Source: Lentibacter sp.
Lineage (GTDB): Bacteria; Pseudomonadota; Alphaproteobacteria; Rhodobacterales; Rhodobacteraceae
NCBI GenBank assembly: GCA_016744435.1
Contig: JADGEJ010000030.1
Coordinates: forward strand, 1 to 45,753
Length of the DNA: 45,753 bases
Direction of reading: 5' to 3'
The position numbers and the translations under genes were made by a program. Below the pieces are notes generated by a model. It was not told the DNA's origin. It did no database searches and saw only the letters and a program-made list of their open reading frames with translations. This document shows positions 8,417-18,054 of the stretch, in pieces (within the stretch, counting starts at the first letter, position 1; each line of letters begins with the position of its first letter).

Positions 8417-8827
8417 TCAACTCAAAGCATCTTTAAACTTCAAGAACCGCGCGTCTTTCATAACCCGCGCGTTCATCGCCTCGCGCAGCGCACCGATACT
8501 TTTGTAGGGGCGCATGACAACTTCAAACTTGGCGATTTTCCCGTCAGTGCCAAGCGTGATCAGGTCGACGCCGACCGCGTCAAGCTCGCCGATCTTGCAC
8601 TCAAACTCTAGCGCCCAATCGTTGCCTTCCCCCATAATGCGGCGATACTCAAACTCCTGAAAAATCTGCCCGACATGGCCGAGAATGGCCGCGACAGGCT
8701 CAGCGCCCACCCATGTTTTGTAGTAGGTCGGCGGCATAAACTGCACATCGTCGGCCAGTATCATTACAATCTTGCTATCATCGCCAGAGGCCACTATTTC
8801 GGTCATGCGCTGAATGGTAGGGTGCAT
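8417..8827 (-). CDS. NTF2-like (SnoaL-type) small protein
   Basis: A 136-residue protein with the cone-shaped NTF2-like fold pattern: N-terminal helices, VQFMPPTYYKTWVGAEPV, and a C-terminal strand pair with ITLGTDGKIAKFEVVMRP. Members are small enzymes (isomerases, cyclases, dehydratases) or ligand-binding proteins; nothing here identifies the ligand. The ATG at 8827 is preferred over a start 75 nt upstream because AAGGAG stands seven nucleotides before it and the extra residues look unlike the family. It is the first gene of a short minus-strand unit with the DinB gene, divergent from the RarD-like permease gene. Confidence 0.75.
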   Translation of the reverse strand: MHPTIQRMTEIVASGDDSKIVMILADDVQFMPPTYYKTWVGAEPVAAILGHVGQIFQEFEYRRIMGEGNDWALEFECKIGELDAVGVDLITLGTDGKIAKFEVVMRPYKSIGALREAMNARVMKDARFLKFKDALS

Positions 8828-8990
8828 TATTTTTCTCCTTTTGCTCCCCTCAGCCTGCCCAAAGCAGCACAGCTTGCAAGCACTACCTTCCGTCATTTTC
8901 ATTTGTGAAGTCTTACAAACGATATTTGATCAAAAAACGGGTTTCGCGCGCCCATACATCCGCCTAAGCTCTCTTCTGAAAGGGGCACTC

Positions 8991-9881
8991 ATGGCTCAAA
9001 ATGAAGACACACCACAAGGCCTTGCCTTCGCCGTCACAGCCTATGTGCTCTGGGGGTTTCTACCGCTTTACATGAAGTTGCTCAGTCACATTCCGCCCGC
9101 TGAAGTTGTCGCGCATAGGGTGATTTGGTCAGTTCCGATCGCCGGAGCTTTGCTCTTCTTCCTTGGCCGCACAGATAGCATAAAACAGGCTCTAACATCG
9201 CCTAAAACGCTTTTGATGGGGTGTATCACCGCCGCGCTTATCTCGCTCAATTGGGGGATATACGTCTGGTCGATCACATCAGGCCACGCGCTTGATGCGG
9301 CGCTTGGTTACTATATCAACCCGCTATTTTCCGTCTTCCTCGGAGCCGTGTTGCTCGGCGAGCGCCTCACCAAACTCCAGCTCGCCGCCATCGCACTTGC
9401 CGCTGCCGCGGTTGTTGTGCTCACGTTAGACACAGGCAGCTTACCGTGGGCTGCGATCGGCATGTTCCTCACATGGGGGCTTTATGCGTTTTTCAAGAAG
9501 TCTCTGCCCATCGGCCCCAACCAAGGCTTCTTGCTTGAGGTCCTCATCCTCACACCACCAGCACTCGCTTATCTGGCGTGGCTCGGGCCAAGCAACCATT
9601 TCGCAGCCACGTCATACGACACCTGGCTTCTCTTAGGCTGCGGTATCGTCACAGCCGTTCCGCTGATCATCTACGCAAACGGCGCGAAGCTTCTGCGCCT
9701 TAGCACAATCGCAGTGCTGCAATACATCGCGCCAACGATGATCTTCCTCATTGGAGTCTTCGTCTTTGACGAGCCCTTCGGCCAAGCCCGGATGATAGCT
9801 TTCCCGATGATCTGGGCGGCGCTCGTGCTCTACTCAGTCGCTCTGTTTCGCAACCTGCGCGCTCAGAAAGCTACCCCATGA
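8991..9881 (+). CDS. rarD: RarD-type EamA drug/metabolite transporter
   Basis: A 296-residue inner-membrane protein of the EamA superfamily with about ten membrane segments. It matches the RarD subgroup: AYVLWGFLPLYMKLL at the N-terminus, LISLNWGIYVWSI and DAALGYYINPLFSVFLGAVLLGE in the first repeat, and LQYIAPTMIFLIGVFVFDEPF in the second. RarD itself was named for chloramphenicol sensitivity; natural substrates are unclear. The ATG at 8991 is chosen because GAAAGGGG lies just before it and the EamA repeat begins right after; the longer frame from 8814 would overlap the divergent NTF2-like gene. The stop overlaps the next gene start (ATGA). Confidence 0.87.
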   Translation: MAQNEDTPQGLAFAVTAYVLWGFLPLYMKLLSHIPPAEVVAHRVIWSVPIAGALLFFLGRTDSIKQALTSPKTLLMGCITAALISLNWGIYVWSITSGHALDAALGYYINPLFSVFLGAVLLGERLTKLQLAAIALAAAAVVVLTLDTGSLPWAAIGMFLTWGLYAFFKKSLPIGPNQGFLLEVLILTPPALAYLAWLGPSNHFAATSYDTWLLLGCGIVTAVPLIIYANGAKLLRLSTIAVLQYIAPTMIFLIGVFVFDEPFGQARMIAFPMIWAALVLYSVALFRNLRAQKATP

Positions 9882-10711
9882 ACAAGCTGCTCATCATCGG
9901 CTATGGCTATTCCGCCCAAGCGCTGGCCAAACGGCTCTTGCCGCAAGGCTGGGCCGTTTCCGGCACCACACGCAGCCAAGAAAACTTTGTTGAAATCACC
10001 GAACAAGGCGTCACTCCTCTGCTGTGGCCGGGCGACATCTCAGATGCGCTCGTTGACGCCACACATCTTCTGATGTCAGCTGCACCCAATGAGAACGGTG
10101 ATCCTTTCTTGGCAGATTTAGGCTCTAACATTGGCCAACTAGCGCCAAACCTCGCTTGGGCAGGCTATCTCTCTACCACGGGTGTTTATGGCGACCATGC
10201 AGGTGGCTGGATCACAGAAGACACACCGCTAATCCCCTCAACCAGCCGCGGTGAAATGCGCGTTGCCGCTGAGGCCGAATGGCGCGCCACTGGCTTGCCG
10301 CTTCACATTTTCCGTCTCGCCGGCATCTACGGCCCCAAGCGCGGGCCCTTCGCCAAAGTGCAAAGCGGCACAGCGCGCCGGATCGTCAAACAAGGGCAAG
10401 TCTTCTCGCGCACCCATGTTGAAGATATCGCGCAAGTCTTGGAAGCCTCAATGGCACGGCCCAACCCCGGTTCGGCCTACAACGTCTGCGACGATGACCC
10501 AGCGCCGCCGCAGGACGTACTCACTTATGCCGCCGAGTTGTTGGGTGTCGAACCGCCTCCAGAAGTCGCCTTTGAAGACGCTGATCTCACGCCAATGGCG
10601 CGCAGTTTCTATGCTGAGAACAAGCGCGTCTCTAACGAGAAAATCAAACAAGAGTTGGGCGTGAAGTTGCTCTACCCGAGTTATCGAGATGGGCTCAAAG
10701 CGCTGCGTTAG
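9878..10711 (+). CDS. SDR-family NAD(P)-binding epimerase-like protein
   Basis: A 277-residue atypical short-chain dehydrogenase. The N-terminus [15 protein letters not shown] forms the dinucleotide-binding loop. The [19 protein letters not shown] segment near residue 95 is a diagnostic stretch of YeeZ-like NAD(P)-dependent epimerase/dehydratase proteins. [14 protein letters not shown] and the C-terminal [13 protein letters not shown] are also typical. The reaction of this group is unknown to me. It is translationally coupled to the RarD-like gene by ATGA and ends in a 4-nt convergent overlap with dxs. It is cytoplasmic, with no signal peptide. Confidence 0.83.
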   Translation: MNKLLIIGYGYSAQALAKRLLPQGWAVSGTTRSQENFVEITEQGVTPLLWPGDISDALVDATHLLMSAAPNENGDPFLADLGSNIGQLAPNLAWAGYLSTTGVYGDHAGGWITEDTPLIPSTSRGEMRVAAEAEWRATGLPLHIFRLAGIYGPKRGPFAKVQSGTARRIVKQGQVFSRTHVEDIAQVLEASMARPNPGSAYNVCDDDPAPPQDVLTYAAELLGVEPPPEVAFEDADLTPMARSFYAENKRVSNEKIKQELGVKLLYPSYRDGLKALR

Positions 10712-12636
10712 GCCCGCTTGTCACCAATCTGCGCAACGTCCAAAACATCGAGGACTTTCGCGACGATATGCTCTGCTTGCAGGCCCGCTTCTTCATACAT
10801 TTCGGCAGGTGAGCCTTGGTCGATAAACCAGTCAGGCAGCACCATCGAGCGGAACTTGAGGCCCGTGTCGAACACGCCCTCGTCGGCCAAAAGCTGCGCC
10901 ACATGCGAGCCAAAGCCGCCGACAGCGCCCTCTTCGAGGGTTATCAAAACTTCATGCTCTGCAGCCAAGCCAAGGATCATCTCGCGATCAAGCGGTTTGG
11001 CAAAACGCGCGTCAGCAACCGTTGGCTCAATGCCTTTTGAAGCCAAAACTTCTGCGGCTTTTTCAGCCTCGGCCAAACGTGTTCCGAAAGAAAGCAGAGC
11101 AACGCGCTTGCCCTCTCGCAAGACGCGGCCACGGCCGATCTCAAGCACTTCTCCCACGGCTGGCATCTCGACACCAACGCCCTCACCACGCGGGAAGCGG
11201 AAAGCGATGGGCCCGCTGTCATGCGCAGCAGCAGTGGCCACCATATGCTTCAACTCGGCCTCGTCAGCCGCCGCCATAACCACCATATTTGGCAGGTTCG
11301 CAAGGAAGGCCACGTCAAAGCTGCCTGCGTGAGTCGCCCCGTCAGCGCCCACCAAACCAGCCCGATCAACCACAAAGCGCACGGGCAGGTTTTGCAAAGC
11401 AACGTCGTGCACAACTTGGTCGTAACCGCGCTGCAGGAAGGTTGAATACATCGCGCAAAACGGCTTCATGCCGCCCGCAGCAAGCCCCGCGCAGAACGTC
11501 ACGCCGTGCTGCTCGGCGATGCTCACATCAAAGCAGCGGCTAGGGTAACGCTCGGCCATTAAGTCAAGGCCCGTGCCTGACGGCATCGCAGCCGTGATCG
11601 CACAAATCTTGTCATCAGCCGCTGCCAGCTCAACCAGCGTATCGCCAAAAACACCAGTGTAGCTCGGCGCATTGCTTGGCGCTTTCTGCTGCTTTCCGGT
11701 CACCACATCAAACTTCGCAGTCGCATGGCCCTTGTCGTCGCGTGCCTCGGCAGGGGCATAGCCTTTGCCCTTTTTCGTCAGCGCATGGATGATGATCGGG
11801 CCAGTTGCGCGCGCCTTAACAGTGCGCAACACGTTGAGCAACTGCTCCATATCGTGGCCATCAATCGGCCCGACATAGCTAAACCCAAGCTCTTCAAAAA
11901 GCGTGCCGCCCACAGCCATGCCTTTGATCATCTCCTTAGCGCGCTTGGCGCCTTCTTTGAAAAACGGTGGCATCAAGCTCACCGCACCCTTGGCGGCGGC
12001 CTTGAACTCCTGAAACGGCTCTTCCGCGTAAAGACGGCTCAGGTAGTTTGAGAAAGCCCCAACTGGCGGCGCAATGCTCATGTCGTTGTCGTTGAGAATT
12101 ACAATCAAGCGCTTACCCAAATGGCCCGCGTTGTTCATCGCCTCAAAGGCCATGCCAGCGCTCATTGCTCCATCGCCGATCACCGCGATCGCGTCGCCCA
12201 GCCCCTCGGGGCAGTTGCCGCCCAAGTCGCGCGCCACGGCAAAGCCAAGCGCTGCGCTGATCGAGGTCGAAGAATGCGCCGCGCCGAACGGGTCAAACGG
12301 GCTCTCGCTGCGCTTGGTAAAACCGCTCAAACCGCCACGTTGCCGCAGGGTGCGAATGCGCTCGCGACGACCAGTCAGGATCTTGTGAGGGTAGCTTTGG
12401 TGCGACACATCCCAGATGATCTTGTCTTTGGGCGCATCAAAAATCGCGTGCAGCGCCACCGTGATCTCGACAACCCCTAAGCCAGCACCAAGATGCCCGC
12501 CCGTCTCAGACACAGCGCTGATGGTTTCGGCGCGCAGCTCGCTGGAAAGCTGCACCAATTGCGCATCGCTCAGCTGCTTCATGTCAGCTGGCGTCGCGAC
12601 AGTGTCGAGCAGCGGTGTATCAGGGCGGTGGCTCAT
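10708..12636 (-). CDS. dxs: 1-deoxy-D-xylulose-5-phosphate synthase
   Basis: A 642-residue thiamine-diphosphate enzyme that condenses pyruvate and glyceraldehyde-3-phosphate to DXP, the entry step of the MEP isoprenoid pathway and a source of thiamine and pyridoxal precursors. Visible landmarks are [15 protein letters not shown] near residue 76, the ThDP motif [18 protein letters not shown] near 153, the transketolase-like middle domain with [14 protein letters not shown] near 370, and [15 protein letters not shown] near 424. Length is normal. GGGAG precedes the ATG at 12636. It lies 21 nt behind ispA and after xseB, the standard alphaproteobacterial isoprenoid unit, so it should be cotranscribed with them. 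Confidence 0.97.
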   Translation of the reverse strand: MSHRPDTPLLDTVATPADMKQLSDAQLVQLSSELRAETISAVSETGGHLGAGLGVVEITVALHAIFDAPKDKIIWDVSHQSYPHKILTGRRERIRTLRQRGGLSGFTKRSESPFDPFGAAHSSTSISAALGFAVARDLGGNCPEGLGDAIAVIGDGAMSAGMAFEAMNNAGHLGKRLIVILNDNDMSIAPPVGAFSNYLSRLYAEEPFQEFKAAAKGAVSLMPPFFKEGAKRAKEMIKGMAVGGTLFEELGFSYVGPIDGHDMEQLLNVLRTVKARATGPIIIHALTKKGKGYAPAEARDDKGHATAKFDVVTGKQQKAPSNAPSYTGVFGDTLVELAAADDKICAITAAMPSGTGLDLMAERYPSRCFDVSIAEQHGVTFCAGLAAGGMKPFCAMYSTFLQRGYDQVVHDVALQNLPVRFVVDRAGLVGADGATHAGSFDVAFLANLPNMVVMAAADEAELKHMVATAAAHDSGPIAFRFPRGEGVGVEMPAVGEVLEIGRGRVLREGKRVALLSFGTRLAEAEKAAEVLASKGIEPTVADARFAKPLDREMILGLAAEHEVLITLEEGAVGGFGSHVAQLLADEGVFDTGLKFRSMVLPDWFIDQGSPAEMYEEAGLQAEHIVAKVLDVLDVAQIGDKRA

Positions 12637-12657
12637 TCGGCTCCCTTTCGGGGTAAA

Positions 12658-13545
12658 CTACTTTCGCCGCGCAATAACGAAGCGCGCGGCCTCTCGCAAG
12701 CATTCGGCGTCGGCTCCATAAGAAGATAAGGCCTCACAGGCCTGTTCCACAAGGTCTGACGCTTGGCGTTTTGCCGCATCAAGCCCAAGCAGTGACACAA
12801 ACGTCGCCTTGCCTGCGTCCGCGTCCTTGCCCACGGCCTTGCCCGTCTCGGCGGCGCTACCCTCAACATCGAGGATGTCATCAGCGATCTGGAAAGCGAG
12901 GCCCAAAGCCTCACCATACGTCTCTAACTCTGCCGAACTCGCCCCCGCCATGACAGCACCCGCACTCGCCGACCACCTGATAAGCGCGCCGGTTTTACCG
13001 TGTTGCACCGCTTTGATCTGCTCAAGTGTCAGGGGCGCTTCGGCGGTTTCCGCGGCAATGTCCATCATCTGCCCGCCAACCATGCCCTCGTGGCCCGAAG
13101 CAACCGCAAGCCCGCGCACAAGCTCCAACGCATTACCGCCAAGCTCGGGCGTGGCCAAAAGCTCAAACGCTTTGGCTTGCAAGGCATCGCCCGCCAAAAC
13201 AGCCGTATGCTCGTTCCACTTGCGGTGCACCGTAGGCTTGCCGCGGCGCAAGTCGTCGTCATCCATGCAGGGCAAATCATCATGAATAAGCGAATAGGCG
13301 TGGATACACTCCACAGCCAGCGCCGCTTGTGCTGCCGCTGTCATCGTCTGCCCATGCAAGCGCGCTGATTCGATCACAAGAAAGGCTCGCAACGCCTTGC
13401 CGCCCTCCAGAGCATAGAACATCGCAAACACAAGCGCGGCCTCGGCCCGCGATTCTGGCGCGCGAAACCTGTCCCAAGCTGTCTCGCGTGTCGCCTCTAT
13501 CGCGCGCTCTAGCGAGGGCTCAAATGCGAGCGGCTCAATCAACAT
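12658..13545 (-). CDS. ispA: polyprenyl (farnesyl/geranyl) diphosphate synthase
   Basis: A 295-residue short-chain trans-prenyl diphosphate synthase that joins IPP and DMAPP/GPP into farnesyl diphosphate, used for quinones and carotenoids or sterol-like lipids. The first aspartate-rich motif is in IHDDLPCMDDDDLRRGKPT and the second is FQIADDILD; both are complete. The KALRAFLV and VHRKW regions are also typical. The start is uncertain: the ATG at 13545 overlaps the xseB end by only 11 nt and is preferred, but in-frame starts at 13569 and 13581 are possible. It sits between xseB and dxs, 21 nt before dxs, in the usual operon order. Confidence 0.93.
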   Translation of the reverse strand: MLIEPLAFEPSLERAIEATRETAWDRFRAPESRAEAALVFAMFYALEGGKALRAFLVIESARLHGQTMTAAAQAALAVECIHAYSLIHDDLPCMDDDDLRRGKPTVHRKWNEHTAVLAGDALQAKAFELLATPELGGNALELVRGLAVASGHEGMVGGQMMDIAAETAEAPLTLEQIKAVQHGKTGALIRWSASAGAVMAGASSAELETYGEALGLAFQIADDILDVEGSAAETGKAVGKDADAGKATFVSLLGLDAAKRQASDLVEQACEALSSYGADAECLREAARFVIARRK

Positions 13546-13777
13546 CAAGTGGCTTAAGGCCTGCTGCATTGCCGTCGCCATCCAGCGTGATCACGGCGAT
13601 CTTCTCTTCGGCTTCCTTCAGCTTGGCACCACAATGCGCCTTCAGCTTGGCGCCACGCTCATAAAGCTTGATCGAGTCTTCCAGCGGCACGTCTCCGCGC
13701 TCAAGCTGCCCCACGACTTTCTCAAGTTCCGCCATCGCGGCCTCAAAGCTCATCTCTGCTACGTCTGTCTCGCTCAT
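13535..13777 (-). CDS. xseB: exodeoxyribonuclease VII small subunit
   Basis: An 80-residue protein matching XseB, the small subunit of exonuclease VII, which degrades single-stranded DNA with the large subunit XseA (not in this window). The helical hairpin MSFEAAMAELEKVVGQLERG (residues 8-27) followed by LEDSIKLYERGAKLKAHC is the family signature. The ATG at 13777 is chosen because GGAGAG lies six nucleotides upstream and it gives the normal length of about 80; a frame from 13831 would add residues without similarity. It is the first gene of the xseB-ispA-dxs unit, and its stop overlaps the ispA start region. Confidence 0.93.
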   Translation of the reverse strand: MSETDVAEMSFEAAMAELEKVVGQLERGDVPLEDSIKLYERGAKLKAHCGAKLKEAEEKIAVITLDGDGNAAGLKPLDVD

Positions 13778-13861
13778 CCGTCTCTCCAGGCTGGTTTCAA
13801 ACACCATACGCGCCCAAACAAATGGGTTCAATTCAGAACCACGCGCGCTTAGGCTGCTCTC

Positions 13862-14818
13862 ATGTCAAAGATCGAACAAAGCAATATCGAGCTGTTCCCG
13901 AAAGAAACCAAAGCTGCTTGGGCGCGGCTTGAAAGTGCTTTGGGCGGGTATGATGCCTTGGTTGAAGCTGCTCTGCACATTGTGCCCGGTAAACACGCGC
14001 TTTTCAAAGGCCGCTGGCAAGGCGCGAAAGCCGTCTTTCGAATCGTGCTTGATGAGGCCAACCTTGAAACTGCCAGTAAAGAGTTCGCCGAGCTCACCCG
14101 CGCTTGGGCCTATATGCGCGAGCCGCCTTTGACGGTGTCACAGCCGCTGCACTTTGAGTCCGATCAAGGCGTAACAGTGACTGCTTTTGCCCCCGGACGT
14201 GGCCTGCTTTACCATCTTTGGTCGCTTGAGCCAGCCGCGCGTGTCGGGCGCATAAACCTTGCCGCAGACTGGCTTCATAAGTACACGCAGCCCACCGTCG
14301 AGCTGCGCAAACCCAACCGCCGCCCGTGGCGCACATGGGCCGAAGCCGCAGCCGCCAAGCAACCGCACGAGGCCTTGCAGAAAGCCGAAGCCCGCGTGCT
14401 GCAGAAGATGAAAAAACTCTATGGCCAGATTGACTTGCCCGAGTGGCGCGTCGCCCTCGCGCATGGCGACTTTCACCTCAACAATCTGCATTATCACGCC
14501 GGAACAGTGACTGGCTTGGACCTTGGCGGCACCAACTTTGCCCCGCTCTACAAAGACATCGCCCGCGCGCTCGTCCACATGGCGCGGCGCGGCATGGTGC
14601 CGTCAGGTGCGCGCCGCTTCGGCGTCGACGCTGCTGCGTTTGAACACTACGTAAAACGCTTTGAACTGACAGATACCGAAGCAAACGGCTTCCTGCCCTA
14701 CTTCATCTGCTTTGAAACACTGATCAAAGTCGAGCACCCCGACATGCCCAAACAACGCATCGAACACGCGCTTGCCATGTCAGAAGCTCTGTTTGCCGAC
14801 ATGAAGCAGATCACCTGA
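13862..14818 (+). CDS. aminoglycoside-phosphotransferase/choline-kinase-like protein
   Basis: A 318-residue protein with the protein-kinase-like fold of the APH family. The catalytic loop is HGDFHLNNL near residue 201 (Asp as the general base), and the metal-binding segment is GLDLGGTNFAPLYKDIARAL near 218, where LDLGG replaces the more common IDFGD. The N-lobe is less clear but has FKGRWQGAKAVFRIVL near residues 48-63. Members phosphorylate small molecules such as aminoglycosides, choline, methylthioribose or homoserine; this substrate cannot be told. It is divergent from xseB with about 85 nt between start codons. No partner gene is evident. A housekeeping small-molecule kinase is more likely than a resistance gene. 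Confidence 0.75.
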   Translation: MSKIEQSNIELFPKETKAAWARLESALGGYDALVEAALHIVPGKHALFKGRWQGAKAVFRIVLDEANLETASKEFAELTRAWAYMREPPLTVSQPLHFESDQGVTVTAFAPGRGLLYHLWSLEPAARVGRINLAADWLHKYTQPTVELRKPNRRPWRTWAEAAAAKQPHEALQKAEARVLQKMKKLYGQIDLPEWRVALAHGDFHLNNLHYHAGTVTGLDLGGTNFAPLYKDIARALVHMARRGMVPSGARRFGVDAAAFEHYVKRFELTDTEANGFLPYFICFETLIKVEHPDMPKQRIEHALAMSEALFADMKQIT

Positions 14819-14834
14819 TCCACAGGCTTCAAGT

Positions 14835-14876
14835 TTGATCTAGGTCAGTGCCAAAAACACATACCAGATTTACAAT
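14835..14876 (+). promoter_or_regulatory. predicted class II FNR/FnrL-dependent promoter
   Basis: TTGATCTAGGTCAG at 14835-14848 matches the alphaproteobacterial FnrL box (TTGAT-N4-(A/G)TCAA) at all but the last base. A -10-like TACAAT lies at 14871-14876, predicting a start near 14883. The box centre would then be at -41.5, the canonical spacing for FNR as a class II activator. The downstream gene is a secreted 108-residue protein starting at 14924. Confidence 0.65.
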
Positions 14877-14923
14877 ACGAGGTATGAGCTAAACGGCTCG
14901 TCACCAACTCAGAGGAACCCAAT

Positions 14924-15250
14924 ATGAAGTTCTCAAAAATATTCGCCGCCGCAACGGCAATTGTTGTGACAGCGTCAGCCTCCTATGCGACCGAGCTCGT
15001 TGGAGGCCCGATCTTAAGCGACGGAAACACCGCGATTGCCATCAAAAGAGATCAGGGTGTCTACAAGGTTAACGTTTGCGGAGCCAACTATTGGCTCAGT
15101 GACAGCAACTCTATCAGCATCTACAAAAGCATACGCCCGCGACTGAAAAGCAATGGTGGCTATATCTATTTTCACACAGCCACGTCTGGCAAAAAATACT
15201 ACGAATGCGCGTGGGGCCGCTACGACCACTTGCATGGCAAAGTCTACTAA
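14924..15250 (+). CDS. small secreted protein of unknown function
   Basis: A 108-residue protein with a clear Sec signal peptide: MKFSKIFAAATAIVV, then ASASYA before a likely cut near residue 22-23. The mature part (about 85 residues) is rich in Lys, Ser and Tyr. It holds two cysteines, in NVCGANYWL and YYECAWGRYDH, which could form one disulfide in the periplasm. I do not recognise the family. A good ribosome site (GAGGAA) precedes the ATG. Upstream is the FNR-type promoter described separately, which suggests expression under low oxygen. The gene ends in a 4-nt convergent overlap with mutS, so it is a single-gene unit. Confidence 0.8.
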   Translation: MKFSKIFAAATAIVVTASASYATELVGGPILSDGNTAIAIKRDQGVYKVNVCGANYWLSDSNSISIYKSIRPRLKSNGGYIYFHTATSGKKYYECAWGRYDHLHGKVY

Positions 15251-17919
15251 TCGCCAGCTTCGCCGCTTAGCTTGGCCTTCAAGTCATACAAAACCTGAAG
15301 CGCCTCGCGCGGCGTTAGGTTGTCTGGGAAAACTTCAGCAAGCGCGTCTTCAACAGCGCTGTCTTTCACAGCAACAGGCGCAGGTGCAGGCGCTGCCGAG
15401 AACAGCGGCAAGTCGTCGATAACGGCTTTCGCCTGCCCCTCGCGTTCACCCTTTTCAAGCGCCTCAAGCACAACTCGCGCCCGCGCAATAACGCTATCGG
15501 GAAGCCCAGCGAGCTTGGCAACTTGCACACCATAAGAGCGGTCGGCAGTGCCCTTGCGCACCTCATGCAGGAAGATAATTTCGCCCTCCCACTCTTTCAC
15601 AACAACAGTCGCGTTCGAGCAGCGCTCAAGCTTGTCTGACAGCTGCGTCATCTCGTGGTAGTGCGTCGCAAACAACGCTCGGCAGTGGTTGCTTTCGTGC
15701 AAATGCTCAAGCGTCGCCCAAGCGATCGAGAGGCCGTCATATGTCGCAGTGCCACGGCCGATCTCGTCGAGGATCACCAAGGCGCGATCATCCGCTTGGT
15801 TCAGAATCGCGGCAGTCTCAACCATTTCGACCATGAAGGTTGACTGCCCGCGCGCCAAGTCATCGCTCGCGCCAACGCGGCTGAACAACTGGCTCACAAT
15901 GCCCACCTGCGCGCGCGCAGCAGGCACATAACTGCCCATCTGTGCCAGCACGGCAATAAGCGCGTTCTGCCGCAAGAATGTTGACTTACCAGCCATGTTC
16001 GGCCCGGTGAGGAGCCAAAGCTGATCGTCCTCTGCCAACGCGCAGTCGTTCGGCACAAAGCCCTCGCCGCCTTGCTTGCGCAGCGCTTGCTCAACAACGG
16101 GGTGGCGGCCCTTTTCGATCACCAGCGCGCGGCTGTTGTCAACACTGGGTCGCGCCCAGTCTTCCTCGCGCGCGATGGTTGCCAAGCCCAGCGCCACATC
16201 AAACTCTGCAAGCGCGCCAGTCGCCCCAAAGACAGCTTCCTGCGCCGCCAAGATGGCCCCGCGCAGCTCGCCGAAAATGCGCACCTCAATCTCGTTGGCA
16301 CGCCCGCCCGCGTTCAGAATCCGCGTTTCCATTTCGCTCAGCTCAACCGTGGTAAACCGCACTTGGTTGGCCGTGGTCTGGCGGTGTTTGAACATCTCGC
16401 TATGTGTCTCAGACAGCATCTTTTCAGCATGCGTCGCCGTCACCTCGACGAAGTAACCCAGCACATTGTTGTGTTTGATCTTGAGCGCACTGATGCCCGT
16501 CTCAGCCACATAGTCTTGCTGCATCTTGGCGATCACGCTACGCCCTTCGTCACGCAGCGCACGGCACTCGTCAAGCTCGGCGTCATAGCCCTCAGCGACA
16601 TAGCCACCGTCGCGCGCCAAAAGTGGCGGCTCAGCGACAAGTGCCTGGTCGAGAAGCGCGCTCAGGTTTTCATGGCCAGCAAGCTTTTCAGATGCCGCCT
16701 TCAGCACCTCAGGCAGCTCAAGTTGCGCCATATTAGAGCCTATTTCGGCAGCTTTCTTCAAGCCATTCCTAATCGCGGTTAGGTCACGCGGCCCACCCCG
16801 CTCAAGGCCAAGCCGTGACAGTGCGCGTTCCATATCCGGCACATGGCGCAAGTGCTCGCGTGTGACACTCAAAAACCCAGTGTCGCCGTGTGCAAACGAA
16901 ACAGCGTCTAGCCGTTGCCCGATCTTGCCGACGTCACAAGACGGCGAGGAAACCCGCCGCTCAAGCAGCCGCCCTCCTGATGCTGTCAAAGTCCTGTCAA
17001 TCGCCCCCAGCAGTGAGCCCGCCCGCGCCCCTTGCATCGAGCGCGTTAGCTCAAGGTTGCGCCGTGTCGCGGCATCAATCTGCATCGCGCCACCAGCCGC
17101 CTCACGCACCGGCGCTTGCAACAGGGGCAGCTTGCCCTTTTGGGTTATCTCTAAGTAGTCAAGCACAGCGCCAAGCGCCGACACTTCCGCACGCGAGAAC
17201 TGCCCGAAAGCGTCAAGCGTCTTCACGCCGAAAAAGTCGCACAACCGCTTGGTCGCGCCTTCACTATCAAACGAAGCTTTGCCAAGCTCTGTCACAGCAA
17301 CGCCCTGCTCTTCGGCAATCTCGGCGAGCTCACCAAATTGCGCATCGGCAAAGATGATCTCGCTCGGCGCAAGCCGCGCAAGCTCAGGCCCAAGCCGCAC
17401 CCGCGTGGCTTCCATCACCCGAAAGTCGCCTGTCGACATGTCGATCCACGCCAGTCCCGCAGTATCGCGAATCTCGACATAGGCTGCCAAGTAGTTGTGC
17501 CGCCGTGCCTCAAGCAGGCTTTCTTCCGTCAGCGTTCCGGGCGTGACAAGCCGCACAACATCGCGCCGCACAACTGACTTATAGCCGCGCTTCTTTGCCT
17601 CAGCAGGGCTTTCAAGCTGCTCGCACACGGCCACGCGAAAGCCCTTGCGAATAAGCGTCAGCAGGTAATTCTCCGCCGCATGGTGAGGCACGCCGCACAT
17701 GGCAATGTCGTGGCCCTCGTGCTTGCCGCGTTTTGTGAGCGCAATATCGAGTGCCTCAGCCGCCGCGACGGCGTCGTCAAAGAACATCTCATAAAAGTCG
17801 CCCATCCGGTAAAACAGGAGCGCCTCGGGGTAGTTCCCCTTGATCTCAAGATACTGCGCCATCATTGGCGTCACAGCTGACTTGGCAGTTGACTTGGCAG
17901 CTGGCTTGACGGTGCTCAC
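15247..17919 (-). CDS. mutS: DNA mismatch repair ATPase MutS
   Basis: An 890-residue MutS, which recognises base mismatches and recruits MutL. Domains in order: mismatch-binding domain with the GDFYEMFFDDA clamp (the Phe that wedges at mismatches, about residue 40), connector, core and lever, clamp, then the ATPase with Walker A GPNMAGKST near residue 640 and DEIGRGTATYDGLS. The C-terminus with LYDLKAKL is the dimer/tetramer helix region. The start is not certain: no ATG is available near the N-terminus. GTG at 17919 has GGGGGA about eight nucleotides before it and is preferred over TTG at 17949. It is divergent from maeB and overlaps the small secreted gene by 4 nt at its end. Confidence 0.96.
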   Translation of the reverse strand: MSTVKPAAKSTAKSAVTPMMAQYLEIKGNYPEALLFYRMGDFYEMFFDDAVAAAEALDIALTKRGKHEGHDIAMCGVPHHAAENYLLTLIRKGFRVAVCEQLESPAEAKKRGYKSVVRRDVVRLVTPGTLTEESLLEARRHNYLAAYVEIRDTAGLAWIDMSTGDFRVMEATRVRLGPELARLAPSEIIFADAQFGELAEIAEEQGVAVTELGKASFDSEGATKRLCDFFGVKTLDAFGQFSRAEVSALGAVLDYLEITQKGKLPLLQAPVREAAGGAMQIDAATRRNLELTRSMQGARAGSLLGAIDRTLTASGGRLLERRVSSPSCDVGKIGQRLDAVSFAHGDTGFLSVTREHLRHVPDMERALSRLGLERGGPRDLTAIRNGLKKAAEIGSNMAQLELPEVLKAASEKLAGHENLSALLDQALVAEPPLLARDGGYVAEGYDAELDECRALRDEGRSVIAKMQQDYVAETGISALKIKHNNVLGYFVEVTATHAEKMLSETHSEMFKHRQTTANQVRFTTVELSEMETRILNAGGRANEIEVRIFGELRGAILAAQEAVFGATGALAEFDVALGLATIAREEDWARPSVDNSRALVIEKGRHPVVEQALRKQGGEGFVPNDCALAEDDQLWLLTGPNMAGKSTFLRQNALIAVLAQMGSYVPAARAQVGIVSQLFSRVGASDDLARGQSTFMVEMVETAAILNQADDRALVILDEIGRGTATYDGLSIAWATLEHLHESNHCRALFATHYHEMTQLSDKLERCSNATVVVKEWEGEIIFLHEVRKGTADRSYGVQVAKLAGLPDSVIARARVVLEALEKGEREGQAKAVIDDLPLFSAAPAPAPVAVKDSAVEDALAEVFPDNLTPREALQVLYDLKAKLSGEAGD

Positions 17920-17995
17920 AGTAACATTCCCCCGAATGGTTCTGGCCAAACTAACCAGTCAGCGAAGCCCGCGAAAGTGCAAAGTCGTGTTTCGG

Positions 17996-18024
17996 TTGAG
18001 AGAATCTGCCCACCACGTTATAGC
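17996..18024 (+). promoter_or_regulatory. predicted sigma-70-type promoter of maeB
   Basis: TTGAGA (17996-18001) and TATAGC (18019-18024) are separated by exactly 17 nt, a good housekeeping-type promoter in the divergent gap between mutS and maeB. The start of transcription would fall near 18031, leaving a leader of about 24 nt before the maeB ATG. Confidence 0.5.
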
Positions 18025-18054
18025 GGCGCAACTCCTTCTTGAATCGGGCCCATA

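Noticed and set aside
8936-8943. TTGATCAA upstream of the RarD-like gene
   Set aside because: An FNR box needs four bases between the half-sites; here they abut, so it is not an FnrL site.
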